Source: Doryteuthis pealeii (lineage: Eukaryota; Mollusca; Cephalopoda; Myopsida; Loliginidae). From it: a stretch of 64,000 bases of DNA. The translations under genes and the position numbers were made by a program. The notes beneath the pieces are model-generated. The model was not told the DNA's origin. It was given only the letters and a program-made list of their open reading frames with translations, and did no database searches. The stretch spans positions 19,045,072 through 19,109,071 of the forward strand of contig CM042179.1 in NCBI GenBank assembly GCA_023376005.1, written 5' to 3'. This document shows, piece after piece, positions 1 through 10,474 of this stretch (the stretch's first letter is position 1; every line of letters starts with the position of its first letter).

Positions 1-660
1 AAAGAGCGGTGGATGAAAAAATAAAAAAGATAGCAAGTTGGCGTCTAAAACTTTTGTTATTCTTCTAAATATATAAGACTAAGTTTTTGGTATGTACGTG
101 TCGACGTATAAGTATAAAACGGGAGGTCACTCTTATTCGAAATCTTGCATACATATTAATATCCTTCTAACTAAGAAACACGCCAAATTTGGTTATTGAT
201 TTATTCTGATTAAGAGATATAATTAATTAATTAAGCCAAAATCACCCAATTTGCGAAACTGTCCGTATGCCAACCCCTGCTGATGATAAAATATTGTCCG
301 CTGCCTGACTTTTTGTTACAGCGACTCTCAGCAATAAAAATTCAATTTTAGTGAATAAATTTCGCAGTCTTAAGCCGTTCAGCTAGGATTTTAAGGCCTA
401 TTTATAGGCCAATCTTTAAAATATACATATTGTTTGAAAGAAGAGAAAATAATCTTTCTCACTATATAATTTGTATAAATCTTTATCCATTGAATTATTT
501 TTTATAGCGAGTTAGAAAAAAATATTTTGCGTCGGACAGCAAAAGTATGTTTTAACGAAAAATCAAATCTTATTCATATCGCAATCTTTTTATTTCTGTC
601 TTTAAAATATTAATTTAGTTAGAAATGAAATGAAATAATCTATCTTACAAATATTTATTA
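1..660. other. AT-rich DNA without recognisable genes
   Basis: No coding region, RNA gene or clear repeat boundary could be supported here. The sequence is AT-rich with short A and T runs. Confidence 0.5.
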
Positions 661-663
661 TTA

Positions 664-1095
664 CTTTGTTTTTAATCAGTATTTAATTTAAAGAGTTTTA
701 GAAAAAAAAGCCTTTTACAAAAATAGGTAGTTAAATTATATAACTACTTATTTCGTAAATAAGTCAACATAATAACAATAACAAAATTTAAAAATAAAAA
801 TACGATGTAGTTAACTCAACTTTGTTTTGAATCAGTATTTAATTTTTTCGTATATACAAGAGTTTTAGAAAAAAAAGCCTTTTACAAAAATTATATAACT
901 ACTTATTTCGTAAATAAGTCAATATAATAACAATAACAAAATTTTGAAATAAAAATACGATGTAGTTAACTCAACTTTGTTTTGAATCAGTATTTAATTT
1001 TTTCGTATATACAAGAGTTTTAGAAAAAAAAGCCTTTTACAAAAATAAGTAGTTAAATTATATAACTACTTATTTCGTAAATAAGTACATAATAA
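664..1095. repeat. 155-bp minisatellite
   Basis: Three direct units begin with CTTTGTTTTTAATCAGT or its near copy at 664, 820 and 975, a period of 155-156 bp. A fourth unit start follows the inserted foldback element at 1468, and a further scrap lies at about 2248-2320. Each unit carries the motif AGAAAAAAAAGCCTTTTAC and an ATAATAACAATAAC stretch. The third unit is split by the foldback element at 1096-1446, so the neighbouring units act as uninterrupted references. Confidence 0.8.
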
Positions 1096-1446
1096 TGTGG
1101 CGAGCCGGAAGTTCATACTTCGACAGACAGAAGTCGAATGACAAAAATAGGTAGTTTGCGCATGTGAATTGCGCACCTTATTAAAAATAAAATTCGTAAA
1201 ATTCAACCAATCAGAGGCGTTCCCGCTTAAACAGAAAAAGTCTGAGCATTTATAGCAATCAGGTAGGATCAGCGAGGCTCCTTTCGATAATTTTTCTTTT
1301 TAAGCGGGAACGCCTCTGATTGGTTGAATTTTACGAATTTTATTTTAAATTTTATTTTTACCTAGGTGCGCAATTCCCATGCACAAACTACCTATTTTTG
1401 TCATTCGACTTCTGTCTGTCGAAGTATGAACTTCCGGCTCGCCACA
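1096..1446. mobile_element. Foldback/MITE with long terminal inverted repeats
   Basis: The ends are inverted repeats: TGTGGCGAGCCGGAAGTTC at the left and its complement at the right. Arms run about 1096-1231 and 1299-1446, with a short loop that codes for nothing. The sequence ATAA flanks both sides (1092-1095 and 1447-1450) and occurs once at the matching place in the adjacent minisatellite units, so it is a 4-bp target duplication. It is a non-autonomous DNA element; its superfamily cannot be assigned from this window. Confidence 0.85.
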
Positions 1447-1524
1447 ATAACAATAACAAAAACTCAACTTTGTTTTTAATCAGTATTTAATTTTTTCATA
1501 TATAGTAGATATGAAAAAATTAGA

Positions 1525-2165
1525 GGTAATAAAGGACTATTTGCTCGTAAATTCCTACCATAAAAAAAACTGAACCCCCATTTTATGTCCCTGTTTTTGC
1601 AATAAATGTTTTATTTTTCTTGCAACCGTTATGTTACTAAATATATTTCCTTTATTTATTTTAATGTTCACTTCAATGTGTATATTCTAAAAGCTTTTAT
1701 TTTGTGAGAATGCTTAGTTTTAAAGTGAGGGTTCGTTTTTACACTTCAACTTTTTACTCGTAAATTCCTACCATGATTTTATGGCAGGAATTTACGAGTA
1801 AAAAGTTGAATATTACTTTTTATTGTTGTTATTTCTTTTCTTTTTGGCTTTGGTACTCTAAAATAAAAACGTCAGATTTTAATCATCGTCGACGAAAAAA
1901 CAAAATTACGGTCATAAAAGGGGGATCCAATTTATGCCTAAATTGTAAAACGAGCCCCCACTTTAAAACTAACCATTCTCACAAAATAAAAACTTTTAGA
2001 ATATACACATTGAAGTGAATATTAAAATAAATGAATAAAATATATTTTGTATTGTAACATTACGGTTGCAAGAAAAATAAAACATTTATTGCAAAACATG
2101 GACATAAAATGGGGGTTCAGTTTATTTTATTGTAGGAATTTACGAGCAAATAGTCCTTTATTACC
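1525..2165. mobile_element. 641-bp foldback element
   Basis: The outer ends GGTAATAAAGGACTATTTGC (left) and its complement (right) are inverted, as are many internal blocks. The centre near 1760-1810 is a hairpin around CCTACCATGATTTTATGGCAGG. The right arm carries about 150 extra bases (1810-1970) with no partner in the left arm. No transposase is encoded. It may be a MITE or an inverted duplication of another repeat. Confidence 0.7.
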
Positions 2166-2201
2166 AAAATTAAATACTGTAAACTATATACTATACACAA
2201 A

Positions 2202-2203
<2 letters not shown>

Positions 2204-2244
<41 letters not shown>
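2204..2244. repeat. (TA)n microsatellite
   Basis: An uninterrupted run of TA dinucleotides. It lies between the 641-bp foldback element and another scrap of the 155-bp minisatellite unit. Confidence 0.95.
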
Positions 2245-2246
<2 letters not shown>

Positions 2247-2337
2247 AAAGAGTTTTAGAAAAAAAAGCCTTTTACAAAAATAGGTAGTTAAATTATATAA
2301 CTACTTATTTCGTAAAAAAGTAAACAAAGCTAAACGG

Positions 2338-2540
2338 TTGAAAAACGGTCGGAAAATTAGGGTGACCCAGAAAAATCAGAACCCACACATTTTGTAATAA
2401 AACTGTGTATTTTAACTAGGGGTGGTAAGGTTAGGGTTTGGGTTAGGGTTGGGGGTTTAGGCTTAGTTTAATGGGAAAATGAATAAATAATCTGGGTTCT
2501 GTTTTTTCTGGGTCACCCTAATTTTCCGACCGTTTTTCAA
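2338..2540. mobile_element. 203-bp MITE-like element
   Basis: Terminal inverted repeats of about 38 bp: TTGAAAAACGGTCGGAAAAT at the left and its complement at the right, both continuing through a GGGTGACCCAGAAAAA block. The interior holds a G-rich TTAGGGTT-like tract at about 2429-2455. No target duplication is obvious. It is a non-autonomous element of unassigned superfamily. Confidence 0.75.
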
Positions 2541-3189
2541 GTTCAGCCCTTATCTCGAGATTTCTTTTAATCAATTATTAACATTTTTTTTTAACTTTAG
2601 AAGTTACTTTAATTCCTTCACATTAGTGTCATCTCGAATATAACATTTATTTCGGCCGTTTATTCATTAGACAATTCTCGGCGATTTTTAAAAAAAATTG
2701 ATAAATAATATTAAATTATATTATAATATAAATCTTATTAATTACCACCAATTTTCCCTGTGAAATTTACCTCTCCCCCTATATTTAACACCATGATACT
2801 TGCATAAAAATTAATATTATCTTTTAAAAAAATGTTCAATTCGAAAGAAGAAACATTAAACAAACTCCTGATGATTTTTTTAAAAATTTTCAACTGACGG
2901 AAATAATGTAAATTATGATTGGAAAAACAATGTTTTCATTTTTGCACAATTAAATCAACTGAAATTTAACGTAGCCAAAAACAACTTACGACAAGAGGAT
3001 TTTTAAAATATATTATGAAAAATCAATTAATGGTCCGATTTTCACGAAAATATATTAGGGGAAATATTTTTTTACGAGGTCTATCCCCCATCTCCTATCT
3101 TATTTCATGAGATATTAAAAAAATGAACTAAAATTGGGTATACCTATCTCTTATTTTCTCCTCACACTCCTTAGTGTTTCTATTTTTGG
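2541..3189. other. AT-rich DNA, possibly Helitron body
   Basis: No coding sequence was recognised. The stretch leads directly into the Helitron-like 3' end at 3190-3221, so some of it may be the body of a non-autonomous Helitron, but no 5' TC end could be fixed. Confidence 0.35.
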
Positions 3190-3221
3190 TTAGTCCGGTC
3201 ATGGACCGGTACTTTAGCTAG
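3190..3221 (+). mobile_element. Helitron-like 3' terminus
   Basis: A GC-rich hairpin, CCGGTC-ATG-GACCGG, is followed after a few bases by CTAG (3218-3221) and then a T. Hairpin plus CTRR before a host T is the usual Helitron 3' end. The same hairpin, spacing and CTAG-T occur in reverse orientation at 23829-23860, with similar sequence for about 60 bases further inside, which argues against chance. Confidence 0.65.
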
Positions 3222-3238
3222 TATAATATAATTTACTG

Positions 3239-4640
3239 TTCATGGAAACAGAACAGCGCTGCTGATACATTATATCGATCTTACAGTTCAGCTGCTAATC
3301 CAAACAAATTAGTGGAGGTTCACAATTCTTTATATCACCCAGGAGTTACCGCATTGTACGAGCTAAAATTTACCCTATTCAATGGACGATATAAAAAGAA
3401 TAACTAAAACTTGTCCGGTATGCTCTGAAATAAAACCCCGTTAATTTTTAGAAAATGAAAGTCATGTAATAAAGGTTACACAACCATTTGAGAAACTCAA
3501 CATTGACTTAAGGGGCCACTGCTGTTATATACACAAATAAAGATATCTACCGATTCACAAAAAAATCACCAAATTCAAATACGCCCATACACCACAATAC
3601 ACAAGCTAACCGGATGTTGTCAGAGCCGTGGTTTTCAGACAGCACCCTCATCTCTTACCCTCATGACCTGATCGCCCGACAAGGTCTTACAGGGGCGACC
3701 TACTACAAGAGAACCGTCAAGAATCATCACACTCTGCCAACTTCCAATCAACAAAAAACCTGATTGTCTACATTACATCACTACCAACGGCCCAACCGAC
3801 TCGACCACCAAACATCAGATTCTCTGCCCACATTACTACCAACATCTTGACCACGAACACCGGATCCTCTGTATATATTATTACACACACAACATCGTAC
3901 ATAATGACCACAAAACATCAGATTTTCTGCCTACATTATAACCAATACCTGACCACTAACATTAGGTTTTCTGCCTACCACAACTGACTCAACTATCGAG
4001 CATCAGACTTTCTGCACTACATTATTTCAACACATCTACTGACTCGACTACCAATTTCTGACTTTCAATCTTATATCATTTTCACTACAACCTTTTTCTT
4101 GTTTTTTAATACAATTTGTTGATCTTAAAACCTGTTTGTTTTTCCTTCGCCACCATACGCTTGCTACTAAACCTTGTTTATAACACTACCAACAAACACT
4201 AAAAACCGCTATATATTGACAGTAATTGACGAATTTAGCAGATTCCCATTCGTTTTTTCAGCAAGGTTTTATCCTCTCAAACAGTTATCGACTGTTTATA
4301 GAAACCCTTCTGTATATTTGGATCACCTGCCTATATTCATTTAGACAGAAGAAATTAATTTCTTTTTAAATAACTAATTTCATTTTTGAATACATACAGT
4401 ATAGCTAGGCGTCATTCGGCTGCTTATAATCCGCGTGGTAACGGTCAAGTAGAGCATTATAATGGGATAATTTGGCGAACAATATCTCTCCACATGTTTT
4501 TTATTGCATCAGAAGCATGATATGTACGATTACTAATGAAACCCCGTACGAGAGAATGTTTCGTCACCAAAAGAGAACTGCAGATTGGCGTGTCATAATA
4601 TGGTCTAAGGGAAATAACCAGGATCGTAGATAAACTTTCA
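3239..4640 (+). pseudogene. CsRn1-like Gypsy RNase H tail and integrase relic
   Basis: Translated pieces fit the pol region of a CsRn1-like Ty3/Gypsy element. An RNase H tail ends in ADTLYRSYSSAANP, followed by an integrase zinc motif with HNSLYHPG and, after a frameshift, CPVCSEIKPR, then a linker with FEKLNIDLRG. The core resumes at about 4195 with YILTVIDEFSRFPFVF and later AAYNPRGNGQVEHYNG. Stop codons and frameshifts are frequent. An LTR-like block of about 650 bp (3540-4190) separates the zinc motif from the core. It is dead; related relics lie at 6915-7351 and 34430-36332. Confidence 0.65.
3540..4190 (+). mobile_element. LTR-like insertion inside integrase relic
   Basis: A pyrimidine- and ACC-rich block with no coding potential separates the two integrase halves. 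Its last 100 bases, ending near CACCATACGCTTGC, closely resemble 23560-23635, which ends CACCATACGCTTGC as well. The two places therefore hold the same repeat, most likely the end of an LTR. Its exact ends are not fixed here. Confidence 0.45.
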
Positions 4641-4930
4641 TTTAAAAAGATAATAAAGAAATACGACACTTCCTGTCTATGATTCACTAATGCGTGCCTT
4701 GTTTATCTTTTATCTCTCTCCTATTACTATGTTACAACCATAAATTAACACATGGTGTCAGATTGGGATGAGTTTAAATACCACAAATGAAACAAAGACC
4801 ACAAATAACCAACAAACTGTCGCGGAAGAGGAAAACGCAAAAAAAAAAACCAACAACAAAAAAAAAAACGAAGAAAAGTAGAACACTACAAACGGGTGTG
4901 CATAAAAAACAAAAGAAAATCCAACAGTAA
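4641..4930. other. Spacer, purine-rich
   Basis: No supported gene. The stretch becomes A-rich and may hold a decayed upstream (gag) part of the Gypsy relic that begins at 4932, but no zinc knuckle or other gag landmark was visible. Confidence 0.3.
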
Positions 4931-4931
4931 C

Positions 4932-6915
4932 TCCATGAAGTTCAAGGCCTGGAAGAATACCAAACGTACGAAAACTTTTCAGAAGGAGACGAGCCAGACG
5001 AGCCAGAACGGACAATGAGCAGAATTGGAACAATAAGCTTCAGCAGCAGAACCGTACACTCAATTCACAAGTATGCAGACAAAATATTTGCATGCATCAC
5101 AATAAACAGATGCCACAGAATAAAGATCAAAGTGGACACAGGGGCAGAGACATGCATCCTAACAGAAAACCAAATGAGGCTGTTACCATTCAAACCCGAA
5201 ATAAGGAGGACATACACAATACTTAAGGGATATGGCGGATCAAAAATTAAAAAAAACATTGGGGCCACTGACCTTAAAATAACAGACAGGAACAGAACAA
5301 TAACAACAAGATTTGACACTGCAAGTGCCCCCCCCCCCCAGGCAGCCCCCCTCTATTCTTGGATGCAGGCAAACACAAGAACTAGGAATCATCTCAGTCA
5401 GCCTAAATGAGATTGAAAGACAGGGCACAACAGGGCTAAAAAAATGGACAAAAAGGACCTGCTGGAAAAACACAGAATCTGTTTCAACAAAATAGGATGT
5501 TTCCCAGGGAGGAAATATCACATAAATTTGGTAGAAAATCCCAGGCCAGTGATACACTCACCCAGATCAGTCCCAATACACATCCTCCCACTATACAAAG
5601 CAGAGTTGGGGAAAATGGAGCAGGAGGACATTATAGAGGAAGTCACAGGCCCAATGGACTGTGTAAATTCGATAACATATCGAATAACAACAGCAAAGGA
5701 TAGAACATTCAAGATCAGGCTCTGTTTGGACCCCAGGGACCTAAATAAAAACATCAAGAGGGAGCACTACCCAACAAAAGCCTTAGATGAGCTACTGCCT
5801 CTAGTACACGGAAAGAAATACTTCAGTGTAATAGACGTAAAAAAGGGGTACTGGCACCAAGAACTAGACCATGAATCAAGCCTTCTATGCACCTTCAACA
5901 CACCGTTCGGAAGGTACAGATTCAAACGTCTACCATTTGGGTTAACAGTATCCCAAGACATATTCCAACGCAAGCTAGACACAGTTTTCTGCGGAATTAA
6001 AAACATCGTGGATGATATTCTGGTAACAGGATCAACAGAAGAAGAACACGACATAGCCATGACCAAAGTCTTGGAAAGGGCTAAAGAGAACAACATTGGA
6101 TTTAATGCTGACAAACTCCAATACAAGCTGAAAAGGGTGAACTTCTTCGGCCACTCAATCTCAGATCAAGGAATATCACACACAGAAGACAAACTTCAAG
6201 CCATCAGGGACATTCAACCCCCCAAAGAATGCGAAGGAACTCCACACGTTGATGGGTATGATCGCGTACCTCAATAGGTTTTCCGTGAAATTATCGCAGA
6301 TGACCGCACCACTCCGAGAATTAATGAAAAAAAATGTGCACTTCCAATGGCAGCAACACCACCAAAAAGCCCTGGAAGCCATACAATCAGAAATATGCAA
6401 GGCACAAATAATAAGTTACTATGACACAGACCCCAACACTACCACAATCCTACAATGTAATGCCAGTACTCTAGGAGTGGGGGCATGGGTTAGACAGATT
6501 GACCAAATGGGTACTGAGAAAATAGTAGGAATGGCGTCAAGATGCCTGACCCCGGCTGAGTCAAGATACTCAAATATAGAAAAGGAATGCCACGACTCCA
6601 ATATAACCTTGAAAACCAGTTCACCATACCACCACCAAACAAATGGAGTAGCGGAGAGAACTGTAGGAACTATCAAGGCCTTATGGAAGAAGGCCCGGAA
6701 GAAAGAAAGTGCCCATACACAGCATTATGGATGTACAGAACGACCCCAATAAATAACGACATGCCATCCCCATATGAACTACTGTTCGGCAGAAAACACA
6801 GAACAATGCTGCCTACAGCAAAGGAGGCCCTACAATCACAACACCCTGAAAGGGACACACACCTTCAAAAAAATGAACGCAACCAAACCAAACAGAAACA
6901 AAATTATGACAGGGC
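4932..6915 (+). pseudogene. Gypsy element D, protease-RT-RNase H/integrase relic (Mag-like)
   Basis: An open frame running from just after a TAA (before 4932) through the ATG at 5015 carries an aspartic protease with VDTGAETCILTE. It breaks at a run of C (5328-5339). A new frame (5444-6277) is a reverse transcriptase: SVIDVKKGYW holds the first catalytic Asp, followed by PFGRYRFKRLPFGL and NIVDDILV. After another frameshift (6249-6752) come the RT connection and the start of RNase H (LQCNASTLGVGAW, SRYSNIEKEC). That frame runs straight into the integrase C-terminal half (SPYHHQTNGVAERTVGTIKA), so the rest of RNase H and most of the integrase are missing. A last frame (about 6690-6915) continues with YTALWMYRTTPINN. 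The element cannot be active. Confidence 0.85.
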
Positions 6916-7351
6916 GTTCGCGTCCTATCTAGTTATCTCAAACGGGAACCGTGTTAATGAGACTACATGTTGGACAAAATAAATTTGAACGGATGGTAAG
7001 CGAAGTTGAGCTACTTGAGGCTAACCCTAATTGTGCACACATACCCTTGTAAGATGGATGTGAAACTACATTTTCACTGAGAGACTTATCTCCCTCCAGG
7101 TAAAGGTTTAACTGATCTCCAACTTGAAGGAACTGATTTAGTTAAGTCTAACGTAACCGATCAAAATTCTACTAACGGTTTCAATCTGGTGCCCGAGCAA
7201 AACAAGAACGCTGACGCTAACCAAAGGCTCCCAACAATTGAAGTTCCAGAAGTACAAGAAAGTCTGATACCTGAACACAGCAGAGATGTACCACAAACTA
7301 CTTCTCCTGTCATACGCCGTTCTTCACGTATCAAAGACCAACTTACTTAAA
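6915..7351 (+). pseudogene. CsRn1-like Gypsy pol C-terminal tail
   Basis: At about 6915 the Mag-like integrase text changes to a different Gypsy family. One frame reads RLHVGQNKFERMVSEVELLE and then, after a stop, TTFSLRDLS. After a shift, a frame from about 7098 to the TAA at 7349-7351 ends in PVIRRSSRIKDQLT. SLRDL followed by an RRSSR basic end is the usual C-terminus of CsRn1-like Gypsy pol proteins. The last 110 bases lie inside the first copy of the 3.2-kb tandem duplication. Confidence 0.7.
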
Positions 7352-7473
7352 AGATTATATTGAATAAAATATTATAAAGAGTCCTCCAAATAGTAAGCAC
7401 TGTTCTTTGATCGGTGATGGAGAATTTCAGGAGACTTATTATTCTACTTTCACTGTTACCCTCTTATTCTAGT

Positions 7474-7518
<45 letters not shown>

Positions 7519-7604
7519 AATAAAAGCTTGCAGTCTATTGTGTTCATTCGTTTATTAGCTACGTTCTACGTATGATAAAGCTAAACTTCTACTCCTAGCT
7601 TGCT
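7352..7604 (+). other. Possible Gypsy 3' end with (CTA)n tract
   Basis: Following the pol stop codon there is non-coding DNA with a CTA trinucleotide run at about 7472-7518 and an AATAAAAG signal just after it. This could be the 3' untranslated part or LTR of the CsRn1-like relic. The counterpart in copy 2 is 10588-10836, with a slightly shorter CTA run (about 10709-10752). Confidence 0.4.
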
Positions 7605-7745
7605 ACAGCCTACTGTACCAGAGAATAATACTGTGGAGAGGCAAAAATATTTTGATATTAAACTGTTTGTGCTTCCTGGTTTGTGTGCTGCTGTCATTAT
7701 TGGGCAAGATTTTATGGGGCAACACGAAAGTATCCGTTGTTGATT
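7605..7745 (+). pseudogene. Gypsy protease scrap (copy 1)
   Basis: The translation VPENNTVERQKYFDIKLFVL followed by PGLCAAVIIGQDF resembles the C-terminal half of a Gypsy aspartic protease, where a hydrophobic strand leads to a GxDF motif. The catalytic DTG is not present. In copy 2 the same text is open from 10833 to 11156. One T fewer at 7730-7735 shifts the frame in this copy. Confidence 0.5.
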
Positions 7746-7924
7746 GATTTATTTATTTTAACGGCATGTCAACCCATCCAGGGTTATTTTATGCCAAGCG
7801 GTAGGTTTTTGGGAATGGTCAAATTTATTGTTATGTCTTTTTAAAGAACTTTTTTTTTTATTTTAACAGTAGGTTGTTTGCAGTTGTTTGTTGTTAAGTG
7901 GATTAAAAAATCACTTTAATGGAT

Positions 7925-9035
7925 AAGTTTATTGGGTAAAGTTCAAGTTTATTATATTTTTGGGATGTAATTTTATTCTTTTCAGGAAGGACAAAATGTC
8001 ATCCATATTGACATATTCAAATATATCTCTAATGTTTATGTTGTAAAAACGTCTAATAATAACAAAATCACCACATTCTATTGGAATGTGCTTAACAGTA
8101 TAGAATGTCTGACATCTGGTTGGTTTTCTTATTTGAGTAAAAAGGAGTGTGTAATTTTTGTGTAACCTATATGTAATCGGGATTTAGTGACTTGTTCCTT
8201 TTTGGACTTTCTGAAGCCTGGTTTCTATTCTCCTATATTGCGATTTATAGAGAAGGGTTTGTTACTCCAATTTTGTTGTCATTTTTTCATATACCATATT
8301 GATTTTGGGTTTCAAGTCTGTATATACAGGATTTTGAATCTGCCAGGGCCATTTTTAGTGTTGATTTGGCTGATGAGTCAGTTTTGTCATTTCGTCTTAT
8401 TCCTATTTGGTTTGGAATCCAGCATAGTAGAATTTTTAAAGGTTATACATGGTGTTCAGTCTGTTTAGTATTTCATTGATTAAAGGATTATCAATTTTTA
8501 AATTTAACTGAGAGCGAATCTGAGAAGATCATAAAACCTTTACTTTTGTCCTCAGAGATAATATTGAGAGCCTATACTTCTGCACTAAAAATGGAGATTT
8601 CTTTTGGGAGATCTCTCTGGATAATTTTTTTATTTAGCACAGCTGCACTTGCAGTTTTATCATTATCTTTGGATCTGTCGGTAAAAACGTAGGTATATTG
8701 CTCCATGATATTCTTGATAAATAACAGGATAATTGTTCATTTTGGGCAGCTTACTTTGGTCCAGGATCACTTCCGGTTGTATAAATGTCCAGGGGGTGTA
8801 TTGGATAAGATAGTATCATGTATATTGGTGAGAGGGATTTGGGTATACTTTGTATCTGTGAGAAATGTAGTGTGTGAGCCCCCTTAAGTGTGTGCAGACT
8901 GTCTACTTTCTCTATTCCTTCACCCCGAATCTTTGATAATCTTGGCGAGAATTGCAAACTGATAGCTGTTAAATCTAGAAAATGCAGTAATGTCGGAATT
9001 TTTCCTCGATCAGAAAAATGCGAACGTAAAAACAA
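7925..9035 (-). pseudogene. LINE 3' end with RNase H remains (copy 1), I/Nimb-like
   Basis: Read on the minus strand, pieces of a non-LTR retrotransposon ORF2 appear in order: a linker (FLRSHFSDRGKIPTLLHFLD, IEKVDSLHTL), an RNase H start (TDRSKDNDKTASAAVLNKK), further RNase H remains with LNRLNTMYNL, and the C-terminal zinc-like end RCQTFYTVKHIPIECGDFV followed by DILSFLKRIKLH up to a stop near 7925. RNase H after RT and a C..YTVKHILIEC-type end are features of the I/Nimb side of LINEs; that clade is inferred. Stops and frameshifts break it throughout. Plus-strand open frames over the same DNA are shadows. Confidence 0.65.
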
Positions 9036-9059
9036 AATGGCGTCGTTAACAAAAAAAGG

Positions 9060-9880
9060 GGTTGGGTAAAAATGAAATTAGGAACGGTCTTGCTTGAGTA
9101 GAAAAAGAATTTATTATACAAATAATCTCCACAAAGGAGGCAAAAATGAAATACATAAAATTATAACAAACAAACTTGCATATATTTCCCTATGCACGAC
9201 TAAATAACAATTAGGGGTAGGGTAACACAAATACAAAAGAATACTACACAAAAAAGTATATAATAAACAGAAAGAAAAGACTTACTGTAGAAAGGGCTTA
9301 AACAATAAAATAACCTTTAAAAATATACTCTCTCACAGGAGAGGTCCAAAATAATTCACAAAGAGTCCTTTCAAATGTCTCTGATAAATCATAGCTGAAA
9401 GACAAACTTTCAGTAGTTTTACTTGGACTTTTTCGTAAAGTCCAAGGCTCTTCTAAGAAAACATAACCGGCTCTTCTGCGCTGGCACCTCACTCCTCACC
9501 GTCCGTATTTTCTTCAAAGGGATTCTTCCGAGGTTTTGAAAAATATGTGAGGACAGCGACCTTTCTCGTCAAAGGAACTGAAGAACTGGTTTTTCGTCCC
9601 TCAAGGGTAAAAAACTTGAACAGGGTATTTCAATAAACCGGCCAATGTCCGTCTCCCAGCCGCTAAGGAATTTTGCCTCTCAGCGCTACGGTAGCCAGGA
9701 AAACAAAAAAAACGCGTAGTCACGTCGCACCTAGCCTCCCATTTCCAAAGGGGGCTTACGGTATCATTGCTGTCAGCACGACCTGTTCGTTCCGAGGGCG
9801 ATTTCAAAGAGGAAGAATCTGGGAGCGCACGTGACATTACAGACCCAAAGCTAGGAACAAGTGCCTCTCTCTACCATTTG
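9060..9880 (-). mobile_element. LTR-like block (copy 1)
   Basis: Read on the minus strand this GC-richer block has no convincing protein. It finishes with an AATAAA-type signal (ATAATAAATTCTTTTTC, around 9100-9115) like the end of an LTR. Its layout resembles the minus-strand block at 62450-63430. Short open frames inside (9298-9492 and 9601-9837) look unlike any family and are not annotated as genes. Boundaries are approximate. Confidence 0.4.
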
Positions 9881-9989
9881 CTTTTGTACAAAAAATACGA
9901 AACAAGAGACACTTGAAAGGCTTACAAAAAATAGGTAAACCCATAGAAAACTCTTCATATAAAAAACTATACAAATATTATTACAAAAA

Positions 9990-10316
9990 ATTTCTGACAG
10001 TAAGCAAGATAAAGAATTCATTGTTGCTGAAGTAAATAGACTAATTTTCGAAGGGATTGTTGACCCCAGCATGTCTCCATGGCGAGTCCAGATCGTAGTA
10101 ACCACTAATGAACGACATAAAAAGAGAATGATAGTCGTCTATTCTCCGACGGTTAATAGATTCACTATGTTGGACGCCTACCCTTCACTTAAGATCGAGG
10201 AATTTGTAAACAAGGTTGCGCAATACAAGATCTATGGTACCATAGATTTAAATCCCGCTTACAACCAGGTCCCAATATCCGAAAAAGATAAAAATTTATT
10301 CTATATTTTTAAATAA
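9990..10316 (+). pseudogene. Gypsy reverse transcriptase N-terminal scrap (copy 1)
   Basis: The frame reads VNRLIFEGIVDPSMSPWRVQ, then NRFTMLDAYPSLKIEEF and KIYGTIDLNPAYNQVPIS, then stops. This is the palm/fingers start of a Gypsy RT, with the first catalytic Asp in the TIDL motif. Everything after that motif, including the YxDD box, is missing. The identical frame is at 13226-13546 in copy 2. Confidence 0.8.
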
Positions 10317-10474
10317 ATACACGTACACATTTCTCTTTCCAAAATTAAGGAAAAGAAATTAAAATAAACATACAATACCATCCTTTTTCCAAACTTATGG
10401 AAAAGTAATTAAATCAAACACACGAACACAAATCCTTTTCCAAAGATTTAAGGAAAAGTGATTAAACCAATTGT
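10317..10474. repeat. Three short hairpin-bearing repeats
   Basis: Three imperfect units of about 50 bp contain a CTTTTTCCAAA...AAGGAAAAG inverted pair. The cluster ends at the duplication breakpoint. The counterpart in copy 2 is 13547-13703. Confidence 0.7.

Noticed and set aside
2430..2455. TTAGGG-like tract as a telomere or chromosome end
   Set aside because: Only a few imperfect units, and it lies inside a small inverted-repeat element.
4758..5033. Minus-strand frame rich in Phe and Val resembling a membrane protein
   Set aside because: It is the complement of an A-rich stretch and of the protease frame; hydrophobicity comes from poly-T.
8187..8468. Plus-strand frame repeated at 11417-11710
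   Set aside because: It lies opposite the LINE C-terminal coding sequence on the minus strand and its two copies diverge in frame.
9601..9837. Minus-strand frame duplicated at 12829-13065
   Set aside because: Identical copies reflect the 3.2-kb duplication, not selection; no motif, and it sits in an LTR-like block.
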